Shown piece by piece: positions 7,272 through 15,090 of a stretch of 17,824 nucleotides of DNA. The notes beneath the pieces are model-generated. The model did not search any database. It was not told where the DNA came from and saw only the letters and a program-made list of their open reading frames with translations. The stretch is from Bacillota bacterium (lineage in GTDB: Bacteria > Bacillota > Clostridia > Peptostreptococcales > Anaerovoracaceae). The stretch lies in assembly GCA_016302545.1 (NCBI GenBank), contig JAEDNK010000021.1:1-17824 (forward strand), in the 5' to 3' direction. The first letter of the stretch is position 1. Every line of letters starts with the position of its first letter. The position numbers were made by a program, and so were the translations under genes.

Positions 7272-7604
7272 GTGAACAACACAAGAACAGGAGTGCTTGG
7301 CGAGGAGCTGGCAGAAATCATGCTTTTGGAAAAAGGATATACAATTTTGGCGAGAAATTTCCGATGTCGATACGGTGAGATAGACATAATAGCGGCAAAA
7401 AACGGTGTTCTGGCGTTTGTAGAGGTAAAAACCAGACTTTTTGGCTCCTGCGGCAGAGGGTCAGAGTCGGTGACCGCCGCAAAGCGGCAAAAGATAAGGC
7501 GCTGCGCTTTATGCTATATATCTATGTGCCAAAGACGCTTTGAGGCAATAGATTTTCAGGTTGTAGATATAAATGCAGATCATCTGGAAGGACTGGAATT
7601 TTAG
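7272..7604 (+). CDS. YraN/UPF0102 family endonuclease-fold protein
   Basis: Small (110-residue) protein of the YraN (UPF0102) family, which has a restriction-endonuclease-like fold. The fold's motifs are visible: RCRYGEIDIIA with E36 and D38, then AFVEVKTR with E51 and K53, followed by the T-A-A-K-R-Q-K-I segment at 68-75 typical of the family. The biochemical role is not settled; a part in DNA processing is suggested by the fold and its regular location near dprA, rnhB and topA. The start is GTG at 7272, about 4 bases after an AGAGGTG ribosome binding site. It is first in the operon after the promoter at 7180, and comM starts 15 bases after its stop. Confidence 0.88.
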   Translation: MNNTRTGVLGEELAEIMLLEKGYTILARNFRCRYGEIDIIAAKNGVLAFVEVKTRLFGSCGRGSESVTAAKRQKIRRCALCYISMCQRRFEAIDFQVVDINADHLEGLEF

Positions 7605-7619
7605 GAGGGGGACGGAAGT

Positions 7620-9173
7620 ATGCTTGCGATAACAAGAACTGCAGCGCTGGCAGGAATTGAAGGAATCAGCGTAAAGGCGGAGGTGGATGTCAGCAGGGGG
7701 CTGCCGTCATTTCACATTATCGGACTGGGGGACACGGCGGTGAAGGAAGCTGCCGACAGGGTACGAGGAGCCGTAATAAACAGCGGATTTGATTATCCCA
7801 GAGGGAAAGTCACCGTAAACCTTTCTCCGGCATGGATACATAAGAGGGGAAGCCATTATGACCTTGCCATGGCAATAGGACTGCTTACAGCTCAAGGCGA
7901 AATATCACAGAAGGTAATAGAGGGTAAAGCCTTTGTAGGAGAGCTGGCATTGACGGGACAGGTTGCAGGGGTAAAGGGAATTTTGCCCATGATAAGCGGT
8001 CTTGTGGGACAGGTTGAGGAGATATATCTGCCTGAGGAAAACAGCCGCGAAGGAGTTCTGACAGCGTCGGGGCTTGGTATTAAAATAATAGCGGTAAAGA
8101 CCCTGAGAGAAGTTGTAGACATGCTTACAGGTAGGCTTTCAGTCCGTTGCTGTCACCTGAGTGAAAGTGAGGATATACTTAAGACGGGAGATACCGTTGC
8201 CTCTTTGGATTTTGCCGATGTAAAGGGACACTGGGCGGCAAAGGAAGCCATAGTAACCGCAGTGGCAGGAGGCCACAGCCTGCTTATGATTGGACCTCCC
8301 GGCACGGGTAAGACCATGCTGGCGAAAAGAATTCCGACCATACTTCCGGAAATGACGCCTGAGGAACAGCTGGAAACATCAATGGTATACTCGCTGGTGG
8401 GAAAGCTCAGCAGCGAGCAGCCCGTCATAAGGCAAAGACCTTTCAGACAGATAAGCAGGAGGGCAAGTCAGGCGGCAATCATGGGAGGAGGATATGAGCC
8501 GCTGCCCGGTGAAATTTCTCTTGCCAGCAATGGAATACTGTTTATGGATGAGTTTCTGGAATTTGACAGAGGACAGATAGAGCTGCTGAGAAAGCCCATG
8601 GAGGAAAAGAAGGTTACGATAATACGAAGATCCCAGCCCTATACCTTTCCTGCCGGATTTACACTGGTAGCAGCTGCTAACCCGTGCAAATGCGGATATC
8701 TGGGTGACTCCGAGCACCAATGCACATGCTCGCAGACGGAAATAGACAAATACAGAGGAAAGCTTTCGGGTCCCCTTTGTGAAAGGATAGATATGTGTAT
8801 AGAGGTCAGCAGGGTAAACTACAAAGCGCTTACAGGTGAGGAAAGCGGCAGATCATTGGAGATGAAAAACCGCGTCGCTGCTGCCAGACAGATTCAGAAG
8901 GAGCGCTTCAAAGGACTTGATTTCCGCACCAATGCAATGATGGACGAGGCCCATGTAAGGGAGTTTTGCCCTCTCGGAAAAAAGGAGCAGAACTTTATGA
9001 AATCAGCATACAACAGATACCATTTAAGCCCCAGAAGGTATCACAAGCTTTTGAAGCTGGCTCGTACAGCAGCGGATTTGCAGGAAAGCAGGGACATTGA
9101 GGTCTTTCATCTGGCGTCTGCTCTGGGATATACCAGATTTTTTGACGGAGAGGGTGTAAATAAATATGAATAA
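7620..9173 (+). CDS. comM: ComM/YifB family AAA+ ATPase (Mg-chelatase-like)
   Basis: A 517-residue AAA+ protein of the YifB/ComM family. It has an N-terminal ChlI-type domain (about 1-170), a central AAA+ module with Walker A GPPGTGKT (225-232) and Walker B ILFMDE (306-311), and a C-terminal Mg_chelatase_C domain (about 400-505). A cysteine cluster C356-x-C358 and C368-x-C370 lies after the ATPase core and could bind metal. ComM of gamma-proteobacteria is a hexameric helicase that extends branch migration during natural transformation. It is not a magnesium chelatase despite the domain name. The ATG follows an AGGAGGGGG ribosome binding site. Its last codons overlap the start of dprA by 8 bases, linking the two in expression. 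Confidence 0.9.
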   Translation: MLAITRTAALAGIEGISVKAEVDVSRGLPSFHIIGLGDTAVKEAADRVRGAVINSGFDYPRGKVTVNLSPAWIHKRGSHYDLAMAIGLLTAQGEISQKVIEGKAFVGELALTGQVAGVKGILPMISGLVGQVEEIYLPEENSREGVLTASGLGIKIIAVKTLREVVDMLTGRLSVRCCHLSESEDILKTGDTVASLDFADVKGHWAAKEAIVTAVAGGHSLLMIGPPGTGKTMLAKRIPTILPEMTPEEQLETSMVYSLVGKLSSEQPVIRQRPFRQISRRASQAAIMGGGYEPLPGEISLASNGILFMDEFLEFDRGQIELLRKPMEEKKVTIIRRSQPYTFPAGFTLVAAANPCKCGYLGDSEHQCTCSQTEIDKYRGKLSGPLCERIDMCIEVSRVNYKALTGEESGRSLEMKNRVAAARQIQKERFKGLDFRTNAMMDEAHVREFCPLGKKEQNFMKSAYNRYHLSPRRYHKLLKLARTAADLQESRDIEVFHLASALGYTRFFDGEGVNKYE

Positions 9174-10035
9174 ATGCGGAAATATCAGAATAATAAAGAA
9201 AGAGGACAAGGCTTATCCGGAGCTTCTCAGAAATATAAAAGACCCGCCCAAGGAGCTTTACTGTATAGGAGACATCAGGCTACTTGCAGGCAAAAAGCTT
9301 GCTGTGGTAGGCTCCCGCAAATGCAGCGAATACGGAAGGACCACGGCTATGAGAATAGGAGAGACGGCGGCGAGAAACAATGTTACCGTAGTCAGCGGTA
9401 TGGCTAAAGGAATAGACCGCTTCGCCCATCTTGGCGCACTGAAGGCAGGAGGAAAGACCATTGCAGTGCTGGGCTGCGGTGTAAATATATGCTATCCCAA
9501 GGAAAACAGAGAGCTTTATGAGCGCATAGCTTCCCAAGGGCTGCTCATATCCGAACTGCCGCCGGACACGCCACCTGCGCCCTACACCTTTCCTCAGCGC
9601 AACAGAATAATATCGGGGCTTTCGGAGGCGGTGACGGTGGTGGAGGCCGGCACGGGGAGCGGTGCGCTTATTACAGCGGAAAGTGCTGCCTCTCAGGGCA
9701 GAGATGTGTTCGCCGTGCCGGGCAATATAAACAGTCAGTACAGTCTGGGCACCAACAAGCTTCTCACGGACGGAGCCACACCTATAGCGGTCATAGATGA
9801 TATTTTTATCGGCATGGGAATCAGTCCGGCTGCAGACGCCAAGGAAGTGGATTCGCTGGGGGCTGACGAGGAGATGGTATACAGGTTAATAAAAGAAAAC
9901 GGAGAAATTACCGTGGATTTTATATGCCGCAGCCTTGGTAAGACGCCGGTTTGGGTAAACGGAATTGTTGCCGTGCTGGAGATAAAAGGACTGGTTGCTT
10001 ATAATCTTGGCAAAATTTTTATTGCAAAATTCTGA
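9166..10035 (+). CDS. dprA: DNA-processing protein DprA (Smf)
   Basis: Cytoplasmic protein that binds incoming single-stranded DNA and loads RecA during transformation. The extended Rossmann-fold core is complete: VVGSRKCSEYG (47-57), VVSGMAKGID (75-84), LGCGVNICYP (102-111), FPQRNRIISGLS (142-153), AGTGSGALIT (161-170), AVPGN (183-187) and GTNKLL (195-200). A C-terminal winged-helix-like segment spans about 233-285. At 289 residues it is shorter than the usual ~300-370 because it begins almost at the Rossmann linker, without a clear N-terminal SAM-like domain. The ATG overlaps comM by 8 bases. A GAGAGGG ribosome binding site lies about 10 bases upstream. Together with comM it suggests a DNA-uptake recombination function, though no uptake genes are in the window. 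Confidence 0.93.
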   Translation: MNKCGNIRIIKKEDKAYPELLRNIKDPPKELYCIGDIRLLAGKKLAVVGSRKCSEYGRTTAMRIGETAARNNVTVVSGMAKGIDRFAHLGALKAGGKTIAVLGCGVNICYPKENRELYERIASQGLLISELPPDTPPAPYTFPQRNRIISGLSEAVTVVEAGTGSGALITAESAASQGRDVFAVPGNINSQYSLGTNKLLTDGATPIAVIDDIFIGMGISPAADAKEVDSLGADEEMVYRLIKENGEITVDFICRSLGKTPVWVNGIVAVLEIKGLVAYNLGKIFIAKF

Positions 10036-10050
10036 AAAAAGTAATATGAT
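10022..10050 (+). promoter_or_regulatory. Probable internal promoter for topA
   Basis: TTGCAA (10022-10027), 17-bp spacer, TATGAT (10045-10050), overlapping the last codons of dprA and 36 bp ahead of the topA ATG. It would let topA and the hslVU-codY genes be expressed independently of the competence-type genes. Confidence 0.5.
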
Positions 10051-10086
10051 TACTATTTGCAAAATATTTTTTTATTCGGAGGGGAA

Positions 10087-12186
10087 ATGGCAACTGCTAA
10101 AACTGCTAAATCCGCCGCAAAGGCAGGAAAGATTACCAAACAAAAGACGCTTGTAATAGTGGAGTCGCCGTCAAAGGCTAAGACCATAGGAAAATATCTG
10201 GGGTCCTCCTATAAGGTGGTGGCTTCCGTAGGTCATGTAAGAGATTTACCCAAGAGCAAGCTGGGGATAAACATAGAAAACGACTTTGAACCGGAATACA
10301 TCGCCATAAGGGGCAAAGGGGATCTTATCAAGGAACTGAGAAAGGAAGCCAAGGCTGCCGGAAAAATATATCTGGCAACGGACCCTGACCGCGAAGGGGA
10401 GGCCATCTCATGGCATCTTGCTTATCTTTTGGGCATTGATGCCAATGAACCTTGCAGAATTGTGTTTAACGAAATTACAAAGGACGCCATAAAGAATGCG
10501 GTAAAAAACCCGCGCCCCATTGACCTTAAGCTGGTGGACGCACAGCAGGCAAGGCGAGTGCTGGACAGACTGGTGGGCTACCAGATAAGCCCTCTCCTTT
10601 GGAGAAAAATCCGCAGAGGACTTTCGGCAGGCAGAGTTCAGTCGGCAGCTCTTAAAATAATATGCGACAGGGAAAACCTTATAAAGAGCTTTGTACCCAA
10701 GGAATACTGGAACATAAATGCAGTGTTCAAGAAGGGAAAATCCTTTACTGCCAGACTGACAGAACAGGACGGAAAAAAGCTCACCGTTGAGAACGGACAG
10801 CAGGCAGAGGAGATCAAAGCAGCCCTTGAAGGGGGAAAATATACGGTTTCCCAGATTGTAAGAAAAGAAAGAACAAGAAAGCCTTTTGCTCCTTTCACAA
10901 CAAGCAGCCTGCAGCAGGACGCTGCAAATAAGATAGGCTTTACCACCAAAAGAACCATGATGGTAGCTCAGCAGCTTTACGAGGGCGTGGAAATCAAAGG
11001 ACAGGGCACGGTAGGTCTTGTCACCTACATCAGAACCGACTCGGTGAGAATTTCGCAGGAGGCCAAAGCTGCAGCACATCAGTATATCGAGACAAATTTC
11101 GGAAAGCAGTACGCAGCAAGCAATATATATACTAATAAGAAGAAAGATATTCAGGACGCCCACGAGGCTATCCGCCCCAGCAGAATAGAACTTGACCCTG
11201 AGGCGATAAAGGACTCTCTGACTAAAGATCAGTACAGCCTGTATAAGCTTATCTGGTCACGCTTTCTTGCAAGCCAGATGTCTGCCGCCGTATTTGACAG
11301 TATGCAGGTAAGCATAGAAAACGGCAGATACGGACTTAAGGCGTCAGGCTCCAAGCTGATATTTGACGGATATCAGAAGGTTTATTCGCCGAATCTGGAT
11401 GAAGATAAGGACAAACTGCTGCCTGAGCTTTCCGAAGGAGAAGAGCTTCAGGCTAAAGAGGTGACCTGCGAGCAGAAGTTCACAGAACCGCCTTCAAGGT
11501 TCACCGAGGCAAGTCTGGTAAAGGATCTGGAAGAAAAGAATATCGGCAGACCGAGTACTTATGCTCCGATTATCGCTACTCTGCTGGAAAGAAAATATAT
11601 AAACAGAGAAAAGAAAACTCTGGTGCCGACGGAGCTGGGTTTTGTGGTTACCGAGCTTATGGAGCAGTATTTTAAAGAAATAGTTGACGCGGGCTTTACG
11701 GCAGACATGGAAGATAAGCTTGACGACATAGAGGCAAAGGATTTAAACTGGAAAGAGGTAGTAAGAGATTTTTACGGTCCTCTTAAGGAGGAGCTTGAGA
11801 TAGCCGACAAAGCCATCGAGAAGGTTCAGCTAGAAGACAGACTTTCAGGGGATATATGCGAGCTATGCGGAAAGCCTATGGCAATCAAGACCGGCCGCTT
11901 CGGTGAGTTCCTTGCGTGTACAGGATATCCCGACTGCAAGAACACCAAGGCTATAGTCAAGACCATAAATGTGAAGTGCCCTGACTGCGGCGGCGATATA
12001 GTGGCAAAGAGAGGCAGATCGGGAAAGCTTTTCTACGGCTGCAGCAATTATCCGGAGTGCAAAAAAGCCTTCTGGTATAAGCCTGTAAACAAAAGATGTC
12101 CGCAATGTGGAGAACTTTTACTGGAAAAACACACAAAGAACACAAAATATGTATGTTCAAATGATAAATGTGGATATAAAGAATAA
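10087..12186 (+). CDS. topA: DNA topoisomerase I (type IA)
   Basis: Type IA topoisomerase of 699 residues that relaxes negative supercoils behind moving polymerases. The Toprim domain carries IVESPSKAK (E26) and the D99-x-D101-x-E103 acid triad in TDPDREGE. The active-site tyrosine is Y314 with R316 in LVTYIRTDS. Three four-cysteine zinc ribbons form the C-terminus: C591/C594/C611/C617, C631/C634/C652/C658 and C671/C674/C690/C695. An Ala/Lys-rich tail of about 18 residues precedes the Toprim strand. I take ATG 10087, with GGAGG at 10078-10082, over an upstream in-frame TTG at 10057 that has no ribosome binding site and precedes it. The order dprA-topA is widely conserved in Firmicutes. Confidence 0.96.
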   Translation: MATAKTAKSAAKAGKITKQKTLVIVESPSKAKTIGKYLGSSYKVVASVGHVRDLPKSKLGINIENDFEPEYIAIRGKGDLIKELRKEAKAAGKIYLATDPDREGEAISWHLAYLLGIDANEPCRIVFNEITKDAIKNAVKNPRPIDLKLVDAQQARRVLDRLVGYQISPLLWRKIRRGLSAGRVQSAALKIICDRENLIKSFVPKEYWNINAVFKKGKSFTARLTEQDGKKLTVENGQQAEEIKAALEGGKYTVSQIVRKERTRKPFAPFTTSSLQQDAANKIGFTTKRTMMVAQQLYEGVEIKGQGTVGLVTYIRTDSVRISQEAKAAAHQYIETNFGKQYAASNIYTNKKKDIQDAHEAIRPSRIELDPEAIKDSLTKDQYSLYKLIWSRFLASQMSAAVFDSMQVSIENGRYGLKASGSKLIFDGYQKVYSPNLDEDKDKLLPELSEGEELQAKEVTCEQKFTEPPSRFTEASLVKDLEEKNIGRPSTYAPIIATLLERKYINREKKTLVPTELGFVVTELMEQYFKEIVDAGFTADMEDKLDDIEAKDLNWKEVVRDFYGPLKEELEIADKAIEKVQLEDRLSGDICELCGKPMAIKTGRFGEFLACTGYPDCKNTKAIVKTINVKCPDCGGDIVAKRGRSGKLFYGCSNYPECKKAFWYKPVNKRCPQCGELLLEKHTKNTKYVCSNDKCGYKE

Positions 12187-12203
12187 AATCGGAGGTATTT
12201 TAT

Positions 12204-12743
12204 ATGGTAGAGTTTCATGCAACCACTATATGTGCCGTAAGACGGGGACCTGACGATGTATGCATCGGCGGTGACGGACAGGTTACCATGGGCGAGACGG
12301 CAATAATGAAAAACGGTGCAAAAAAAGTTAAAAAGATTTATAAGAACACGGTTCTGTCGGGCTTTGCAGGCTCTGTTGCCGACGCTTTTGCCTTAACGGA
12401 AAAGTTTGAGGAAAAGCTGGAGGAGCATTCAGGTAACCTTAAAAGAGCAGCGGTGGACCTGGCACAGATATGGCGCTCCGACAAGGGAATGAGAAACCTG
12501 GACGCCCTTATGATAGTAGCGGATAAAGAGGATCTGTTGGTTATCTCAGGCAACGGCGAAGTGATCGTGCCCGACCAGGATTTTGTGGCAATCGGCTCAG
12601 GCGGAAACTATGCCTATGCAGCGGCAAACGGGCTCTTTAATCATACCGATATGACCGCAGAGGAAATTGTAAGAGAGTCTCTTAAAATTGCAAGCTCTAT
12701 CTGCGTCTATACCAACGATAACATTTCAGTGGAAAAGCTTTAG
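12204..12743 (+). CDS. hslV: ATP-dependent protease peptidase subunit HslV (ClpQ/CodW)
   Basis: Peptidase chamber of the HslVU (ClpQY) protease, a proteasome-beta-like N-terminal nucleophile hydrolase of 179 residues. The start MVEFHA is a six-residue propeptide as in B. subtilis ClpQ; removal exposes T7 (TTICAV) as catalytic nucleophile. Supporting residues are D24 in GGDGQVT and K41 in AKKVKK. The stretches GFAGSVADAF and AIGSGGNYA are typical of the family. It assembles as two stacked hexamers capped by HslU. GGAGG lies 8-12 bases before the ATG. It lies 17 bases after topA and 16 bases before hslU, clearly in one operon. B. subtilis has trmFO and codV between topA and this gene; both are absent here. 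Confidence 0.95.
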   Translation: MVEFHATTICAVRRGPDDVCIGGDGQVTMGETAIMKNGAKKVKKIYKNTVLSGFAGSVADAFALTEKFEEKLEEHSGNLKRAAVDLAQIWRSDKGMRNLDALMIVADKEDLLVISGNGEVIVPDQDFVAIGSGGNYAYAAANGLFNHTDMTAEEIVRESLKIASSICVYTNDNISVEKL

Positions 12744-12759
12744 GGGGAGGGATTTTAAA

Positions 12760-14199
12760 ATGGCAAGCAAATTATACAGTATGACTCCCAAGGAAATCGT
12801 TGCGGAGCTGGACAAGTATATAATCGGGCAGGACGAGGCTAAAAAATCAGTGGCGCTGGCACTGAGAAACAGATACAGAAGAAGCCTGCTCCCCGAAGAG
12901 ATGAGAGAGGAAATCACTCCTAAGAACATTCTCATGATGGGTCCTACGGGCTGCGGTAAAACGGAAATCGCCAGAAGACTGGCAAAGCTTATGGACGCGC
13001 CTTTTGTAAAGGTTGAGGCTACCAAGTTTACCGAAGTGGGATATGTGGGAAGAGATGTGGATTCCATGGTAAGAGACTTGGTAGAGGCATCCATGAGAAT
13101 TACCAAACAGAGCAAGCTGGAAGAAAAGTATTACATCGCAGACAAAATAGTGGAAGAAAAAATCGTGGAAGCCATTATCCCGGGAAAGAACAAGAAAAAG
13201 ACGGGAACCTCCAGAAATCCATTTGATTTCATTATGAACAGCGGCGGCTACACCAGCCAGAAGCAGCAGTACCTCGACAGTCAGGCAGCAAAGGAAGCGG
13301 AGCCTACCAAAGAGGATATGGATGTTGAGATGGCAAGAGAGCAGGTCAGAGAGCAGCTCAGACAGGGACTCTTGGAGGAACAGTACATCGAAATTGAGGT
13401 AACTGCGGCGCCTAAGGGAAATCAGCTGGATATGAGCAACGAAGGTATGAGTATTGCAATAGGAAATATCTTCGGTGATATGATGCCTGAAAAGACAAAG
13501 AAAAAGAACTGCAAGGTAAAGGAAGCACGCAAAATCCTGAGAGAACAGGAAGCTCAGAAGCTTCTGGACATGGATCAGGTTTCAGATGAGGCGATTGAAA
13601 ATGCTGAGCAGAACGGCATCATCTTTATAGATGAAATAGACAAGATTGCTTCAGGTTCAAGAATGACTTCAGGCGCAGATGTATCCAGAGAGGGAGTGCA
13701 GCGTGACATACTGCCTATCGTAGAGGGAAGCGTAATCAATACAAAGTACGGTCCAGTAAAGACAGATCACATTCTGTTTATCGGCGCAGGAGCCTTCCAC
13801 ACCGCCAAGCCGACAGACCTTATACCTGAGCTGCAGGGACGCTTTCCTATAAGAGTCACCCTTGACAATCTTTCCAAGGAGGACTTTGTCGAAATACTCA
13901 CCAAGCCTGAAAACGCACTTCTTAAGCAGCACAAGGCGCTGCTGGAAACAGAAGGCATTGAGGTGGAGTTCACCGAGGACGCTATCGACCAGATAGCCAC
14001 AATGTCTTTCCTGATGAACGAGCAGACGGAAAACATCGGAGCCAGAAGACTGCACACCGTGCTGGAAAAACTCCTTGAGGACATTTCCTTTAACATTCCG
14101 GAAATGGAAGAGGAAAAGGTGGTAATCGACGAGGAATATGTAAAGGAAAAATTCCAGGAAACGGTTCATGCAGAGGATTTAGACAGATATATACTGTAA
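12760..14199 (+). CDS. hslU: ATP-dependent protease ATPase subunit HslU (ClpY/CodX)
   Basis: AAA+ unfoldase of 479 residues that feeds substrates into HslV. The order is N-domain with the IIGQDEAKK sensor (21-29), Walker A GPTGCGKT (61-68), pore loop GYVG (94-97), an I-domain insertion (about 110-245), Walker B IIFIDEID (287-294), and a C-domain ending DLDRYIL, the tail that docks into HslV. ATG 12760 is preferred over in-frame upstream starts inside hslV because AGGGGGAGG (12742-12750) lies 9 bases before it and the protein then begins MASKLYSMTPKEIV, as in relatives. Operon order hslV-hslU-codY matches Bacillus. Confidence 0.96.
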   Translation: MASKLYSMTPKEIVAELDKYIIGQDEAKKSVALALRNRYRRSLLPEEMREEITPKNILMMGPTGCGKTEIARRLAKLMDAPFVKVEATKFTEVGYVGRDVDSMVRDLVEASMRITKQSKLEEKYYIADKIVEEKIVEAIIPGKNKKKTGTSRNPFDFIMNSGGYTSQKQQYLDSQAAKEAEPTKEDMDVEMAREQVREQLRQGLLEEQYIEIEVTAAPKGNQLDMSNEGMSIAIGNIFGDMMPEKTKKKNCKVKEARKILREQEAQKLLDMDQVSDEAIENAEQNGIIFIDEIDKIASGSRMTSGADVSREGVQRDILPIVEGSVINTKYGPVKTDHILFIGAGAFHTAKPTDLIPELQGRFPIRVTLDNLSKEDFVEILTKPENALLKQHKALLETEGIEVEFTEDAIDQIATMSFLMNEQTENIGARRLHTVLEKLLEDISFNIPEMEEEKVVIDEEYVKEKFQETVHAEDLDRYIL

Positions 14200-14224
14200 G
14201 TCCCGGGAGGCTTTTATAAGCAGA

Positions 14225-14241
14225 AAGCCGAGGAGCGGCTT
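14225..14241 (+). promoter_or_regulatory. Hairpin presenting AGGAG in its loop, upstream of codY
   Basis: A perfect 6-bp stem, AAGCCG (14225-14230) with CGGCTT (14236-14241), has the Shine-Dalgarno-like AGGAG (14231-14235) as its five-base loop. A competing stem, GGCTTT (14209-14214) with AAAGCC (14224-14229), uses the same bases, so the two folds are mutually exclusive. The function is unproven. Confidence 0.4.
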
Positions 14242-14253
14242 AAATGAAAAAGG

Positions 14254-15021
14254 ATGAGCAAAGAATTTTTAGGTAAAATAAGGCGGCTTAACTGGGTGCT
14301 CAGCGAAAGCACCACGGGAAGCCTTTCCTATCAGGATCTGAGCCTGATACTGAGCGAAATTCTCAGCGCCAACATTTATGTGCTGGATGCCCAGGGAAGA
14401 GTGCTTGGTGTGGCCTATACAGACGCGATGGACACATCCACCTTTGAGGATGAGCTGGGATTCGAAAAGGTTTCAGACGAAGATAACGCAGGCTTTCTGG
14501 AAATCCACGAGACCATGGCAAATCTTATCGGAGACGGTCTGGTACCCATTCTCGGCGAGGAATACAGCATGAAGGACAAGTACCATGCCATCATTCCTAT
14601 AATATGCGGAGGGGAAAGGCTCGGCACGCTGCTCATGGCAAGATATAAAAACAGCTATGATGACGAGGAGATCGCTCTCTGCGAATACGGAGCCACCGTA
14701 GTGGGTCTTGAAATACGCAGAAATATTCAGCTGGAGCATACCAGGGAAAGAAATCTGAGGCTTGCCGTGGATATGGCGCTGGATACGCTTTCCTATTCGG
14801 AAAAGGACGCGCTGGAAAAGGTCATGGGACAGCTTGAGGATTCGGAAGGGCTTATCGTCACCAGCAAAGTAGCGTCGCAGCACGGTCTCACCAACTCGGT
14901 GGTTGTAAATGCCCTGAGAAAGCTGGAAAGCGCACGCCTTATTGAAACCAAATCCCTCGGAATGAAAGGAACATATATAAAAGTCGTAAATCCTTACCTT
15001 AAAGATCAGCTGAAAAAGTAG
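14254..15021 (+). CDS. codY: GTP-sensing global transcriptional regulator CodY
   Basis: Global nutritional repressor of Firmicutes that binds DNA when GTP and branched-chain amino acids are abundant; 255 residues. A GAF domain (about 1-155) contains the conserved IIPIICGGERLGTL and YGATVVGLEI stretches. A linker helix leads to a winged helix-turn-helix (about 195-250) with SVVVNALRKLES and the wing SLGMKGTYIKV. The start is fixed by an in-frame TGA at 14245-14247. AAAAAGG abuts the ATG with no spacing, while the better AGGAG (14231-14235) is 18 bases away and better placed for an overlapping 10-codon ORF at 14244-14276, so initiation is unusual. The effector-loop region around residues 54-75 differs from B. 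subtilis CodY. It follows hslU by 54 bases. Confidence 0.94.
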   Translation: MSKEFLGKIRRLNWVLSESTTGSLSYQDLSLILSEILSANIYVLDAQGRVLGVAYTDAMDTSTFEDELGFEKVSDEDNAGFLEIHETMANLIGDGLVPILGEEYSMKDKYHAIIPIICGGERLGTLLMARYKNSYDDEEIALCEYGATVVGLEIRRNIQLEHTRERNLRLAVDMALDTLSYSEKDALEKVMGQLEDSEGLIVTSKVASQHGLTNSVVVNALRKLESARLIETKSLGMKGTYIKVVNPYLKDQLKK

Positions 15022-15050
15022 CTCCATAAAGACATTGATAATGACACAGC

Positions 15051-15090
15051 ACCCCTTTTTGCGGCATATATTGCAGGAGGGGGTATTTTT
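15051..15090 (+). terminator. Long hairpin over the yunB ribosome binding site, possible codY terminator
   Basis: Bases 15051-15062 pair with 15073-15084 as 12 consecutive pairs (three G-U). Two further G-U pairs are possible inside, leaving a small AT-rich loop. The 3' arm contains the entire AGGAGGGGG ribosome binding site of the next gene (15075-15083), and the stem is followed by ATTTTT and then the ATG at 15091. It could end the codY transcript, mask yunB translation, or both. Confidence 0.6.

Noticed and set aside
6616..7284. 222-codon minus-strand frame across the end of the polymerase and the YolD-like gene
   Set aside because: It is antisense to two well-supported genes plus a terminator and promoter, with no recognisable motif or ribosome binding site.
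10057..10086. TTG start adding 10 residues to TopA
   Set aside because: The added sequence is AT-rich leader containing the real GGAGG ribosome binding site, and the proposed promoter would start transcription about there.
10408..11163. 251-codon minus-strand frame inside topA
   Set aside because: It is a shadow of topA, whose Toprim and active-site residues span the same region. The translation is cysteine/serine-rich and featureless.
12688..12759. 24-residue N-terminal extension of HslU
   Set aside because: It lies inside hslV in another frame and includes hslU's own ribosome binding site. Starting at 12760 gives the usual HslU N-terminus.
15022..15072. Sigma-E promoter for yunB
   Set aside because: CATATATT at 15065-15072 resembles the -10 element, but nothing like a sigma-E -35 lies at the required distance.
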